From contig CM060926.1 in NCBI GenBank assembly GCA_030737875.1, positions 164,001,579 through 164,065,578 of the forward strand: DNA of 64,000 nucleotides, written 5' to 3'. Below are positions 33,561 to 46,601 of this stretch, piece after piece. A program made the translations under genes and the position numbers. Every line of letters starts with the position of its first letter. Positions within the stretch are counted from its first letter, which is position 1. The notes beneath the pieces are model-generated. The model was given only the letters and a program-made list of their open reading frames with translations, searched no databases and was not told the origin of the DNA. The DNA is from Allium sativum (taxonomy: Eukaryota > Streptophyta > Magnoliopsida > Asparagales > Amaryllidaceae).

Positions 33561-34138
33561 ACATTAAAACCATATCAGCCCATTATATCACTAAAAAGTA
33601 AACAGATTCACCGTTATAAAAGACATCCGAGCTCGCGGTTCGGTTGAACGCGCGAACTAAGCCTTAAAGAATCGGATTAGGCGAGGCACGTATCCTTCTC
33701 CAGCTTTCATCAAGCTATCAACCTTCGAACTCAAGCCGTTGAGTCTCCCATCTACAGCGTGCATCTTAATTTCCAGCTTTAAAATTCCATCCTTCCTTTC
33801 CTCCCTCATTTCGGTTTTCGCGTCTATAATTTTCGAAGCCATTTTTTCATCATCTAGTTTTGCCCTCCTAACCAGTTGACCCAGTTACAGCTTGTCCAAA
33901 TTTACAGCTTTTCCAAATTGACAGCTAAAATTATGTCCACAGCTCTAACTGGGTCAACTGGTTTAGCAACTGCTCGGATGCCAAGAGCCACCTTGATACC
34001 CACAATAGCACGTCGTTTTAGCTGGTAAATTTTAAAAAGCAAAAGACTCCAGATTAATTATAAATAATTAATCACTACACAGCATAACAAGTATGATGAT
34101 ATATCAGTATAGATCAATATAGATATATCAGCATAACA
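33561..34138 (+). repeat. Right arm of the giant inverted repeat, central part
   Basis: Mirror of 32960-33525. It contains the reverse copy of the coiled-coil block. The 35-base spacer at 33526-33560 contains TATAAAAGACATCCGAGCT, a partial copy of arm sequence. Confidence 0.9.
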
Positions 34139-35619
34139 ACCCTTCCACTCCAGGATTCCACAACACCAATATAGATATATCAGTATAGATCAAATCTTAA
34201 CTTGCATATATGATGATATACAAGCTTTCTTTTAATTAAATCAGAGTACTAATAAAAAGCAAAAGACTCCAGATTAATTATAAATAATTAATCACTACAC
34301 AGCATAACAAGTATGAAATTAATCTTGTTTTATTCATTAAATCCCTTATTCTTGAAAATGAGTAACCTATTAATATTCTGATTAATAAGTACTATTGACA
34401 TTTGGGCATTTTAGTCTTATTTGATATCATCTCAAATCTCAATGGCATCCATTCAAAATTCTTGTGCATATTCAGAATCATAGAGTAGTGCTTATATTAC
34501 TCAGACGTAGAATATACCAGTTCAATCTCTTTTACAATTTTCTAAACTAGTATACTAACAAAGACACCACATATTAGAATATATAATGTTTTGGATTTCT
34601 ACTAAAATTTCTATGCATGCAATTTATCACTTTACCTTCTGTGCAGCGAATTGGGCATAGGCACACATTTTCTTGTACACCCTGCTCAATTCAGCAACAC
34701 AGCAACAAAAAGATCTTAGTTTATAAGTTGTCCCTTTTCATAAATCCATAAGACATGTATATGCATAAGTTCTTATACAAATATATACACCCCTCTGCGT
34801 CAGAAGGCAGCACATATGTATATTAATTATACACAATACCCCTTCCTTTTATCAATTCCCATACCAGTGAAAAGCAAACATCATAACATGCATTCTGTTC
34901 ATTTCTAAGTGTATTAATACAAATAGCAATGCAATTCATCAAGACGTGTTCACTTCACTAAGCATTTTGATAAAACTTATTATGAAAGCAACATGACATG
35001 ACAAACCAGTTTACCACCATAAGTTATAACACTTCCATACAAAAGAAAGTCATTGCGCGAGGAAGATTACACCAGCACATATCAACTATGTGACATGCAA
35101 TCAGCCTCACACAACACATATTGTAACTATACATCAACTGAATTCTGTCATTATTCACTTTTACAGCATACAAATCATTAACATGTACAATTACTTTCGG
35201 TTACAATCAATTCATAATGTAATAAAACCATACACTTTATTATTTACATAACTTAGCAATGTTTAAGTATCAAAACAGTCAAGTTTATATAAAATCTTTT
35301 TCGAGCAGACCCTCATACTTCTCATACCTTCTCTACAGCCTGCAAAACATCGGGATCTGCCTCATTATAAAATGAGACACCCCGTTACAAATAGAGTAAA
35401 AAGGTCAGACATTGATAGTCTGGTGTGAGAAGCTTACTCAATACGTGACCTTAAGTCTATTGTGTGTGTAAATCATACTGGTAATCTAATTGTGCATATG
35501 CATACAGATATATATTTCAGAGGTTATTAGTTCAATACTTGTAGTAATCTGAATCATTCGAACTTAACAAATCATGATTCACAACATGAATTAACTCTAG
35601 TAAACATTTTACATTTATG

Positions 35620-35664
<45 letters not shown>

Positions 35665-37904
35665 AGCTTAATTTTGTATATTCCAGGATTCTTTCTTCCA
35701 AACTTTTAGCTTATAACATCATTCATACAAGCAGGAAACAACACATAACAACGAGTTCAACCATCAATCAGGCATGTATATATTTCAGTGATCAATCAAT
35801 AACCCATTTCATCATATCAAGACCTTCCCTCAGCAACCCCCTTGCTATGTAATGGTCCTATGTCTAATAAACATTTTATTTACGAGCTTAATCTTAACCA
35901 GATCATAAAACCCAGGAAACTCAAGTTCCTTTTTAATAATTTATCACCTGGTCTCCTCTGCATATATGAATCACTGGGACACACTGCAATGATCTAATTC
36001 ACATCATTACACGAAGATCTCAGGGCTTAAGCAAGCCGTGTGTCAAACTTGTAACTCAAGTACAAGCCATTCAGCAGCCTTCTTGACCAATATTCCTTAG
36101 TTTAAGCTACTAAGTATTTTTCCTTGCTTATCCTCTTTTATTTAATTCACCCCATACTCCTGAGATACTACAACCCTCAGTAATGAATCAAATATCTTAA
36201 ATAAGCTCATTCACTCATATTTTATTAAGGCAAACACCTTACAACAACATAGTAAGCTATATAAAACATAAACAGCCAAGTGTACAATTAAGGGTTAACA
36301 ACCATTGAGTCAACAGTTAATAAAAACAAATAGATTTTATCACTTGTATATGTGTGTATGAGTCTATGGTAACTATTACTGACATGTGGCATTTTGGAGT
36401 ATTATATTTTGAGTCGCTATGATTAAACTGGTTTTAGAGATTAAATCCAGCTGAAGCATAGTTTCTAATATTGACAAAGAGTTCAGCACATAGGAACCCT
36501 ATTGCACTCTTCATCACTTTAAACTTTAAGGCCTCAGCACCTATACATATGTATATTGCAGCCCATACTTTTCTTTTCATGAATTTTGGCCACCTATCAG
36601 TATTATTTACTGCAGCTCATAATCAAACAGTTTGGGGTTTTCAAGCATTATAGTGTATTGGTATGTACTGGGTTCATATCAAAGAAAAGGAATGAAACCA
36701 TACATCTATATTATTTACAATGGTTCTTAAATAGTCAGTCTTGAGTATTAAAACGTTTACATCTCCTAAATCAGAATGACTGGAGTTTATATCAAAAACC
36801 AATATGGCACAATCAATCAATCCCTATAAAAACCCATAAAAGATGAAACAGAGATTTTTAACCCAATAACTAAGCTATATATATGCTTAATATAAAAACG
36901 TTGGCTGCCTTTCTAACAGGACTTAATGCCACGGGTTTGATTGAGATTGCTCACCTAGTTCTCTTCGATCGATTACTATTCTTGATCCCTAGATTTCCGT
37001 ATCGAGTTGTCGTTGCCGCCTTTTTCCCCCTCAATCCTTTTGAGTGTGAGAGAACAACCCCGATTTGATTTCCCCAGATCTTCCTCTTCGTCTAAGACTT
37101 CTTTCATTTTTGTGTATTTCATCTCGTTTTTCTTAATGAAGGAAAATAAAATAAAAATGGATTTTTAGGGCCGGCTATATTCAGCTAAATCTTTAGGGTT
37201 CCATTCTTACCCAATTCCTATTTCACCCCTAGGCAATGTTAGCCTATAATATTTCAGGCCAATTTGCATCTATACGCACGTTTTATTTTCCATTCAACCA
37301 CACACATTTATATTCAATATGTTCAATTACTTCAATAAGCCTAGTTAATGTATGTATGAATTTTAGGGTTATTACTTATTACATATACCCCTCCTTTTAG
37401 GAATTGTGTCCCACAATTCGGTCGTTCTTAAGTATTTCGTTAAACGAATCAGCATCTCATCCGATTTGAACCTCCTTCCCAAGCCACTTCCCTGGCTCGT
37501 ATTTTTTTTTTTCTAAAAAAAATAAAACTTCCAGGTTCCACAATCTTATTTTGTATTCAAATTCATTAGGCTTTATGCCATAAACTCAACATATACACAT
37601 GTATATCAATGCAAACATTAGTTAAAACATATATATCAATACATTTCAGTTTCAGAGTGATACACATGTGCTTCAATCCACATTTCCATATATCTTAATT
37701 AATATAAGGTTCTATACTTATATTAAGTATCAACCCTTCATGTATAACCACATATATGCTTTTCAATATTATTTCTACTTATCCATTTATTTTCTAGCCC
37801 ATCTTACTTTTAAAATTATAATTTATCAAGGACTTACTGGTTAGACATGGTTTTACTAATAATCCAATATACACAGCAGTTCTTATGCGTATAAATCTAC
37901 ATCA
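34139..37904 (-). mobile_element. LARD-B 3' LTR, truncated at its left end
   Basis: On the minus strand it starts at 37904 with TGATGTAGATTT, next to a purine tract. It matches 41170-45339 almost base for base. About 95 bases of the terminal part present at 41074-41170 are missing, replaced by the palindrome centre. The 61-residue frame at 36883-37068 is repeated at 44333-44518 only because the LTRs are copies. Microsatellite length (35622-35661) differs from the other LTR. Confidence 0.88.
35622..35661. repeat. TA microsatellite in LARD-B LTR
   Basis: About 19 TA units here, against about eight at 43082-43097 in the other LTR: length change since insertion. Confidence 0.9.
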
Positions 37905-37926
37905 TTTCTTTTTTTTCTTCTCCTTT
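37905..37926 (-). other. Polypurine tract of LARD-B
   Basis: The minus strand reads AAAGGAGAAGAAAAAAAGAA directly before the TGATG start of the LTR. This fixes the LTR start 26 bases further out than the right-hand LTR copy shows. Confidence 0.75.
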
Positions 37927-40900
37927 AAAAAAAAAATAAACACTGAACAAACTCAATTCAACACATATATATGTACTTAGTTCTTACAGTGGCAACATTC
38001 ATTTGTGTCCAACAAAACAGACATTCTTAAACAACAAACAATTTGGGGTAAGCTACTCTGGGTTCTACTTATTTTATTTTTATATTGCCTTTACCTTTTT
38101 ACTGCAACCATAAACATGTGTTCTAAAAACACAATAACCAAGTTATTCATATTCATGCATTTGTATTCAAAAGAAATATTCAGTCATTCAATTCTAAGAA
38201 AGCTTTTAAACATAAATTTCTCAAACTATATTTTAACGATTTTGACAATAATATTTCCTTTGTTTATATCCAACCCATGCACATAGTATAACAGCACTCT
38301 CTTGTTCAAATACTACTCATAAATATGCAGTGAAACATCTCTTGTTCAAATACTAGACTCATAAATATGCAGTGAAACATTTGTACGTACCTGCAGAGAT
38401 ATATATACATATATGACTACCTAATCTTAAAATGATTTATAAGCTTATAAAATATTTGTTGCATTTGTTTGTCATTCAAATACTTCATGATAGTTGTTCC
38501 ATTATCTCAATATGTAAACACAGCTATCAAAACCTTAGCATTCAGCATCAAATCATAAACCTAATTTAATTAACAGTTCATTTTTCTTACTACTAGATCA
38601 AACATGCATCATAATAGTTGGCTTTATTCTCTCGGACACACAATTATGAAGCGGTTTCAATACAAATGTTATTCTGTTATAAAGAGGTACAACCTCATTG
38701 TGCAAAGGTCTGGTATACATAAATTTCTTCTTACTCAAATACACCTATATATCTTCATTATAGTGTGCCTTGCGAGTACTTCTAAATTCATCCTTAGATT
38801 ATCAAACGTCATTCTTTAGATATGAAGTAACGTTGACTATTTAACATGATTTTCAAATCCTTCTGGTTCCAGGTTTTATTGGAAAAAAAAAAGATCAGTG
38901 AACTTATATCTGATATTTTGTTTTGCTTTTCCCTTGTACTAATATGCAAATAATTTGCCCTTCTTAAATATATCTTTCCTTTTTGCAATTTAGCCTGGTT
39001 TTATATCAAAAATCAAGGCAAAGCTAATATTCAGGTACATTTTTATATCAATAATAAAAATACCGTGCTCTCAGTTCAATTCAAATCACTTAGAATAATA
39101 AGTCAAAATCGTATCCAGAATTCCAGGGCATGCTCATTTTTTTTTTTTTTTGTACTCCAGGTAACCTTTAAGATCTCATTTTCATTTAGGCATAGATGTA
39201 TAAATTGTACACTTTACTTGAAACCTTTTAAGTGTATATAAAACCAGTAGACTTATACTTTCTCCTTTTACAAAACATTAATATTTTGACTCAGGTTATT
39301 TAGTTTATAAAAGTATGGACATGTCAGCTTTTAATTGAATATAAATTTGAAGATACTTCCTTATATTCAAGCAAATTCACAACCTGATTATCTCCTTACC
39401 TAGTATGCATTTTATACCAGATATATATATATATAGGTATGTATTTCTTCCTAACATAACACAATCTGATTAATCATATCAATGAACAATATATTCGGTA
39501 AAACATATATATACTGCTGGCTATACTGGAATAATGATTTATTTTTTAAAACGTATATACTCAGCCACATTTCCCAAGTGCCATCCAAGCATATTAATGC
39601 ATGCATGCTTAAAACCATGGCATGTCATTTACTCATTTTAAGAAACTTTTCTTTATACTTGAATTTTTTTTTTCATTCAATTGTATATGGACTGCCAATT
39701 TCATTTTATCAAATCTTAAGTTTCCCCTATATACATTATTTATTATGCGTAAATCTGGGTATTTATACCCAAACAATCAAACCTCACAAGTTAACTATTT
39801 ACCACTTTCCAACTCCATTAAAATTCCCATTCTAACACCCCTTCATGTAGAACTATCAAGCAAATTCACAATTGCCTAATCAGTCTTTCTTATTTAAAAT
39901 GTTATAGCATTTGATTTTACTGAAAGATATTGCTATGGCAATGTCATATGCCAGTCCTTTCAAATCATCCCTTAGCATGTATATAATTTAACATTCTATT
40001 AAATATGTTTAAATTCCAAAATAAAAAAAATTCTCTTTAAAATGCAATATCACACAAAACAAATCAACTTGCATTCATCAAAACAGAATCCATCTGTTTA
40101 CAGTATTTCCCCCAAAACATTAAGTCAGCCAATGGTATTTTCCATGGATTTTATATATATTCCTAATATATATATATAGCTTGTAGCCTGTATACTAACA
40201 TACATAGTCTCATTATCTCAAAAAAATGCTTTTTACATAAAAGTTTTTTTTTTTGCAAGCATCCTACAGTACTTCCAAGAATTTGAAGCAAAAATAAATA
40301 AATAAATTCTTAGCAATAACCAAGGTGCTCCACACAAAAAATTCAAGCAAACGCATATGTAAATAAATCATTCAATGCTTTAGCAATTCTATTTTTCATA
40401 CCAAAACAATAAAATATAAAAAAAATCAGATATTCATATCAGTTAGTTAAGTATGTCTCGCTATCTAAGGAAATGGTTTTGCCATTTTCTTCTCCATTCA
40501 ACACTCTATAGCAGGTAATGCGTATATATTCACCATTATATATTTATTCCAAAAGCTAAACACTCCTATATCTCTTTCCACAAATCATGCCTTCCCTTAG
40601 TAAATTTTGTATACAACAGATAATTAATCAGAATTTATCAAGTATTAAATCATGCATTCCATTAATCCAAGGTGTCTAGTACTGAATGCATATATTCCTA
40701 TATCAAATAACTGTATATTTTAACTTGGATATTACTTCAACCTTCGAGGAGCTAGATAGTTTCATAAGGGATGTTTTTTTTTCCTTAAATAAACTGAATA
40801 CAACAAACAAGCTTTAAGAATACAAGTTAACATTTTCAAACAAATTCAAGCATTCAATCTGGTTATCTCAATGACAATATGCACATGCCAGTTATTAACT

Positions 40901-41059
40901 TAAACAAGAATTTTACAACATATTTCAAAGTGCTACTTCCAACCAAGTAAACACACTCAGTCAAACAATAAAAGAAAAAGTCCATGCAAATTTTAAATCA
41001 ATCATCTTCCAGTTACTGCTTAAATTTAATTATTTTTAGCTGTGTATCTTATCAACACA
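37927..41059 (-). mobile_element. Noncoding internal domain of LARD-B
   Basis: About 3.2 kb between polypurine tract and primer-binding site, with no gag or pol similarity on either strand. The plus frames at 38005, 38604 and 39482-39879 are on the non-element strand and resemble nothing known. The size and lack of genes again fit LARD structure. Confidence 0.8.
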
Positions 41060-41071
41060 GCTCTGATACCA
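41060..41071 (-). other. Primer-binding site of LARD-B, initiator Met-tRNA
   Basis: The minus strand reads TGGTATCAGAGC, an exact match to the usual plant site, two bases from the LTR end TCATTTCA at 41074. Confidence 0.92.
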
Positions 41072-41073
41072 AA

Positions 41074-44000
41074 TGAAATGACCCAAAAAAAATTCAAAAA
41101 TATTTCTTTCATTTATTAAATTATAAATCACAATTATTCTGGGTCCTCTTCTCAAGGGTTATCTTCTTCCAACCCTTCCACTCCAGGATCCCACAACATC
41201 AATATAGATATATCAGTATAGATCAAATCTTAACTTGCATATATGATGATATACAAGCTTTCTTTTGCTTAAATTAGAGTACTAATAAAAAGCAGAAGAC
41301 TCCAGAATAATTATAGGATAAATTGACAGGAATAATCCGAAGTTTGACGTGTCTTCCCATATTAATCCGAAGTTTGGATTATCTTTCATTAATCCCAAGC
41401 TTGGGGGTTCCTTCCCATATTGATCTCGATGACTTATTAACTTGTCGTAGTCGGTTATCAAACTTAAACTCGTCTTCCCCAAACTAGTTTCCCACTCTAG
41501 AAAAATCGTTTGGGAAAGAAGAATTTAAGCTTGATAACTGGTTACGACAAGTTAATAAGTCATCGGGATCAATATAGGAAAGGACCCCCTAAACTTGGGA
41601 TTATTTAAAAATAATGCAAACTTCGGATTAATATCGGAAGACGCATCAAACTTCGAATTATTCCTATCAATAAATCCATAATTATAAATAATTAATCACT
41701 ACACAGCATAACAAGTATGAAATTAATCTTGTTTTATTCATTAAATCCCTTATTCTTGAAAATGAGTAACCTATTAATATTCTGATTAATAAGTACTATT
41801 GACATTTGGGCATTTTAGTCTTATTTGAAATCATCTCAAATCTCAATGGCATCCATTCAAAATTCTTGTGCATATTCAGAATCACAGAGTAGTGCTTATA
41901 TTACTCAGATGTAGTATATACCAGTTCAATCTCTTTTACAATTTTCTAAACTAGTATACTAACAAAGACACCACATATTAGAATATATAATGGTTTGGAT
42001 TTCTACTAAAATTTCTATGCATGCAATTTATCACTTTAACTTCGGTGTAGCGAATTGGGCATAGGCACACATTTTCTTGTACACCCTGCTCAATTCAACA
42101 ACACAGCAACAAAAAGATCTTAGTTTATAAGTTGTCCCTTTTCATATATCCATAAGACATGTATATGCATAAGTTCTTATACAAATATATACACCCCTCT
42201 GCATCAGAAGGCAGCACATATGTATATTAATTATACACAATACCCCTTCCTTTTATCAATTCATGGGGTAATTACTATGAGAATATCCATACCAGTGAAA
42301 AGCAAACATCATAACATGCATTCTGTTCATTTCTAAGTGTATTAATACAAATAGCAATGCAATTCATCAAGACGTGTTCACTTCACTAAGCATTTTGATA
42401 AAACTTATTATGAAAGCAACATGACATGACAAACCAGTTTACCACCATAAGTTATAACACTTCCATACAAAAGAAAGTCATTGAGCGAGGAAGATTACAC
42501 CAGCACATATCAACTATGTGACATGCAATCAGCCTCACACAACACATATTGTAACTATACATCAACTGAATTTTGTCATTATTCACTTTTACAGCATACA
42601 AATCATTAACATGTACAATTACTTTCGGTTACAATCAATTCATAATGTAATAAAACCATACACTTTATTATTTACATAACTTAGCAATGTTTAAGTATCA
42701 AAACAGTCAAGTTCATATAAAATCTTTTTCGAGCAGACCCTCATACTTCTCATACCCTCTCTACAGCCTGCAAAACATCAGGATCTGCCTCATTATAAAA
42801 TGAGACACCCCGTTACAAATAGAGTAAAAAGGTCAAACATTGATAGTCTGGTGTGAGAAGCTTACTCAATATGTGACCCTAAGTCTATTGTGTGTGTAAA
42901 TCATACTGGTAATCTAATTCATGTGTACCCAAGTGTCACTGATATTAACTGTGCATATGCATACAGATATATATTTCAGAGGTTATTAGTTCAATACTTG
43001 TAGTAATCTGAATCATTCGAACTTAACAAATCATGATTCACAACATGAATTAACTCTAGTAAACATTTTACATTTATGTTTATATATATATATATATCCT
43101 GCAAGCTTAATTTTGTATATTCCAGGATTCTTTCTTCCAAACTTTTAGCTTATAACATCATTCATACAAGCCTAACAGAAGCAGGAAACAACACATAACA
43201 ATGAGTTCAACCATCAATCAGGCATGTATATATTTCAGTTATCAATCAATAACCCATTTCATCATATCAAGACCTTCCCTCAGCAACCCCCTTGCTAAGT
43301 AATGGTCCTATGTCTAATAAACATTTTATTTACGAGCTTAATCTTAACCAGATCATAAAACCCAGGAAACTCAAGTTCCTTTTTAATAATTTATCACCTG
43401 GTCTCCTCTGCATATATGAATCACTGGGACACACTGCAATGATCTAATTCACATCATTACACGAAGATTTCAGGGCTTAAGCAAGCCGTGTGTCAAACTT
43501 GTAACTCATGTACAAGCCATTCAGCGGCCTTCTTGACCAATATTCCTTAGATTAAGTTACTAAGTATTTTTCCTTGCTTATCCTCTTTTATTTAATTCAC
43601 CCCATACTCCTGAGATACTACAGCCCTCAGTAATGAATCAAATATCTTATATAAGCTCATTCACTCATATTTTATTAAGGCAAACACCTTACAACAACAT
43701 AGTAAGCTATATCAAACATAAACAGCCAAGTGTACAATTAAGGTTAACAACCATTCAGTCAACAGTTAATAAAACAAATAGATTTTATCACTTGTATATG
43801 TGTATATGAGTCTATGGTAACTATTACTGACATGTGGCATTTTGGAGTATTATATATTGAGTCACTATGATTAAACTGGTTTTAGAGATTAAATCCAGCT
43901 GAAGCATAGTTTCTAATATTGACAAAGAGTTCAGCACATAGGAACCCTATTGCACTCTTCATCACTTTAAACTTTTAAGGCCTCAGCAACTATACATATG

Positions 44001-45339
44001 TATATTGCAGCCCATACTTTTCTTTTCATGAATTTTGGCCACCTATCAGTATTATTTACTGCAGCTCATAATCAAACAGTTTGGGGTTTTCAAGCATTAT
44101 AGTGTATTGGTATGTACTGGGTTCATATCAAAGAAAAGGAATGAAACCCATACATCTATATTATTTACAATGGTTCTTAAATAGTCAGTCTTGAGTATTA
44201 AAACGTTTACATCTCCTAAATCAGAATGACTGGAGTTTATATCAAAAACCAATATGGCACAATCAATCAATCCCTATAAAAACCCATAAAAGATGAAACA
44301 GAGATTTTTAACCCAATAACTAAGCTATATATATGCTTAATATAAAAACGTTGGCTGCCTTTCTAACAGGACTTAATGCCACGGGTTTGATTGAGATTGC
44401 TCACCTAGTTCTCTTCGATCGATTACTATTCTTGATCCCTAGATTTCCGTATCGAGTTGTCGTTGCCGCCTTTTCCCCCCTCAATCCTTTTGAGTGTGAG
44501 AGAACAACCCCGATTTGATTTCCCCAGATCTTCCTCTTCGTCTAAGACTTCTTTCATTTTTGTGTATTTCATCTCGTTTTTCTTAACGAAGGAAAATAAA
44601 ATAAAAATGGATTTTTAGGGCCGGCTATATTCAGCTAAATCTTTAGGGTTCCATTCTTACCCAATTCCTATTTCACCCCTAGGCAATGTTAGCCTATAAT
44701 ATTTCAGGCCAATTTGCATCTATACGCACGTTTTATTTTCCATTCAACCACACACATTTATATTCAATATGTTCAATTACTTCAATAAGCCTAGTTAATG
44801 TATGTATGAATTTTAGGGTTATTACTTATTACATATACCCCTCCTTTTAGGAATTGTGTCCCACAATTCGGTCGTTCTTAAGTATTTCGTTAAACGAATC
44901 AGCATCTCATCCGATTTGAACCTCCTTCCCAAGCCACTTCCCTGGCTCGTATTTTTTTTTTTCTAAAAAAAATAAAACTTCCAGGTTCCACAATCTTATT
45001 TGGTATTCAAATTCATTAGGCTTTATGCCATAAACTCAACATATACACATGTATATCAATGCAAACATTAGTTAAAACATATATATATATATATATATCA
45101 ATACATTTCAGTTTCAGAGTGATACACATGTGCTTCAATCCACATTTCCATATATCTTAATTAATATAAGGTTCTATACTTATATTAAGTATCAACCCTT
45201 CATGTATAACCACATATATGCTTTTCAATATTATTTCTACTTATCCATTTATTTTCTAGCCCATCTTACTTTTAAAATTATAATTTATCAAGGACTTACT
45301 GTTAGACATGGTTTTACTAATAATCCAATATACACAGCA
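41074..45339 (-). mobile_element. LARD-B 5' LTR, minus strand
   Basis: Ends next to the primer-binding site with GGGTCATTTCA (minus). It is nearly identical to 34139-37878, so the insertion is recent. Its outer edge stops at 45339, 26 bases short of the LTR start seen at 37904, so the right end is truncated or rearranged. It contains a MULE-type MITE at 41316-41677. It also keeps the uninterrupted Helitron target at about 42788-42803. Confidence 0.9.
41316..41677. mobile_element. Foldback MULE-type MITE with 9-bp target duplication
   Basis: Flanked by the exact 9-bp duplication ATAATTATA (41307-41315 and 41678-41686). The ends are inverted: GGATAAATTGACAGGAATAA on the left, and GGATTTATTGATAGGAATAA read inward from the right. 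The arms extend through most of the element, which would fold into a long hairpin. The 9-bp duplication points to Mutator-like transposase. The empty site is visible at 34272-34285. The minus frame 41282-41482 is not a gene. Confidence 0.9.
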
Positions 45340-45398
45340 TATTTATTCTTTACTTGATATTTCATGTTAATAAATCAGAATTAAACACAAGAATTAAA

Positions 45399-45560
45399 CT
45401 AGGCGATTACCACGGTAAATGTGGTTGCAGCTTTCACACACGTAGGGCTTCGTTTTGTCGCCTCTTCTATGGTGTTGGAAGCCACCTTTCCACCTACCTC
45501 CATTAAAAATGTTAGATCTGGCATTGCTTAAACCTCGAGAAAACCCTCAACACAATCGGT
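45399..45560 (-). pseudogene. Possible 5' exon of an unidentified gene
   Basis: Downstream of a TATA box at 45657-45666 (minus). One frame starts at ATG 45524 and encodes 41 residues ending at TAG 45399. Another, more protein-like frame reads RWKGGFQHHRRGDKTKPYVC then ESCNHIYRGNRLV with two cysteines. LARD-B begins 60 bases further on and may have cut the gene. Neither product is recognised; this may be chance. Confidence 0.3.
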
Positions 45561-45656
45561 AAAAATGTTTGTTAAAACGAAAATGCTTGGAGACCCGATT
45601 CTTAATTTGTCAAAAATTGAGGGAAGAGACTGAATTTTCGGATGTCCCCACCATCA

Positions 45657-45666
45657 GCTTATATAG
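45657..45666 (-). promoter_or_regulatory. TATA box, minus strand
   Basis: CTATATAAGC on the minus strand with a leader-like sequence downstream. It would drive the short frame at 45399-45524. Confidence 0.4.
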
Positions 45667-45823
45667 AATTACCATAATACCCCCGTGATATCCGCATTTT
45701 CCACTAATTCGCTGCTTTTACCCGGTTTTCCATCCGGGCACAATAGCATCGTCCTTGTTAAAATCATGATTTTACTGCTTTTACGGTACAATTTGCAATA
45801 AAACCCTCGATATAATTGATAAA

Positions 45824-46468
45824 GGGTTATTTAGTTTGAAGGACAAATTTCAAAAAAAAAAAATTAGATCAAAGGACAACTAAGTTTCATAATTAAATTA
45901 AGGGAAAACACCAAATTTTATTATGTAACATAGAATTCACTTTAACTTTCATTATTAACGAATTAATTTATAAAATAAAAAACAATCCTCAAAAATGAAA
46001 AAAAAATATGTTTTAAAATTATTTTAGTCAATTTATGTTATTATAAACATATAAAAATAATCAGTTCGGAAAGCTAAATGAATATAGCTTTATAACTTAG
46101 AAATATAGCTTTATATTGTATAATTCAAATACAGAATTAAGTCATTTTAAAGCTAATCTCATTTACACCATAAAAAAGCTATATGCATTTAGCTTTCCAT
46201 CCAGGATTTTCTGATATTGCTTGTTCTTCCATATTTACAACAAAAAACGTTTCATAATTAATTTTTATTATTTTTTAATCTTATAATCACAGAAAAATGT
46301 TTTTATATTAATTTTTATTATTTGTGAAATGCCAACACATGTCCTTAGTTTAAAATATTTGGACTTTTCCAGTTAATACATGAAAGTAGTCCTTAATTTA
46401 CATAGCAAAAGTCGATTGTCCTTTGATCTAATTTTTTCCTAAAATGTGTCCTTGAAACAAATATCCAC
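45824..46468. mobile_element. MULE-type MITE, 645 bp
   Basis: Flanked by the 9-bp duplication ATTGATAAA (45815-45823 and 46469-46477). Inverted ends GGGTTATTTAGTTTGAAGGA and GTGGATATTTGTTTCAAGGA extend into a shared AAATTAGATCAAAGGACAA block, about 55 bases of imperfect repeat. Interior noncoding. Inserted into short direct repeats of AAAACCCTCGATATAATTG. Confidence 0.85.
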
Positions 46469-46601
46469 ATTGATAAAACCCTCGATATAATTTGCAATAA
46501 AACCCTCGATGTAATTGGTAAAAATGTTTGTTAAAAATGGTTTAGGTACAGTTAAATTCACGATTTTACTACTTCTTCTTCAAAGTAATCATCTTTTCTA
46601 G

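Noticed and set aside
36883..37068. 61-residue frame, nearly identical at 44333-44518
   Set aside because: Identity reflects the recent LTR duplication. It lies on the strand opposite to the element and has no homology.
41059..41073. tRNA-like match
   Set aside because: It is a 12-base primer-binding site complementary to initiator Met-tRNA, not a tRNA gene; no cloverleaf follows.
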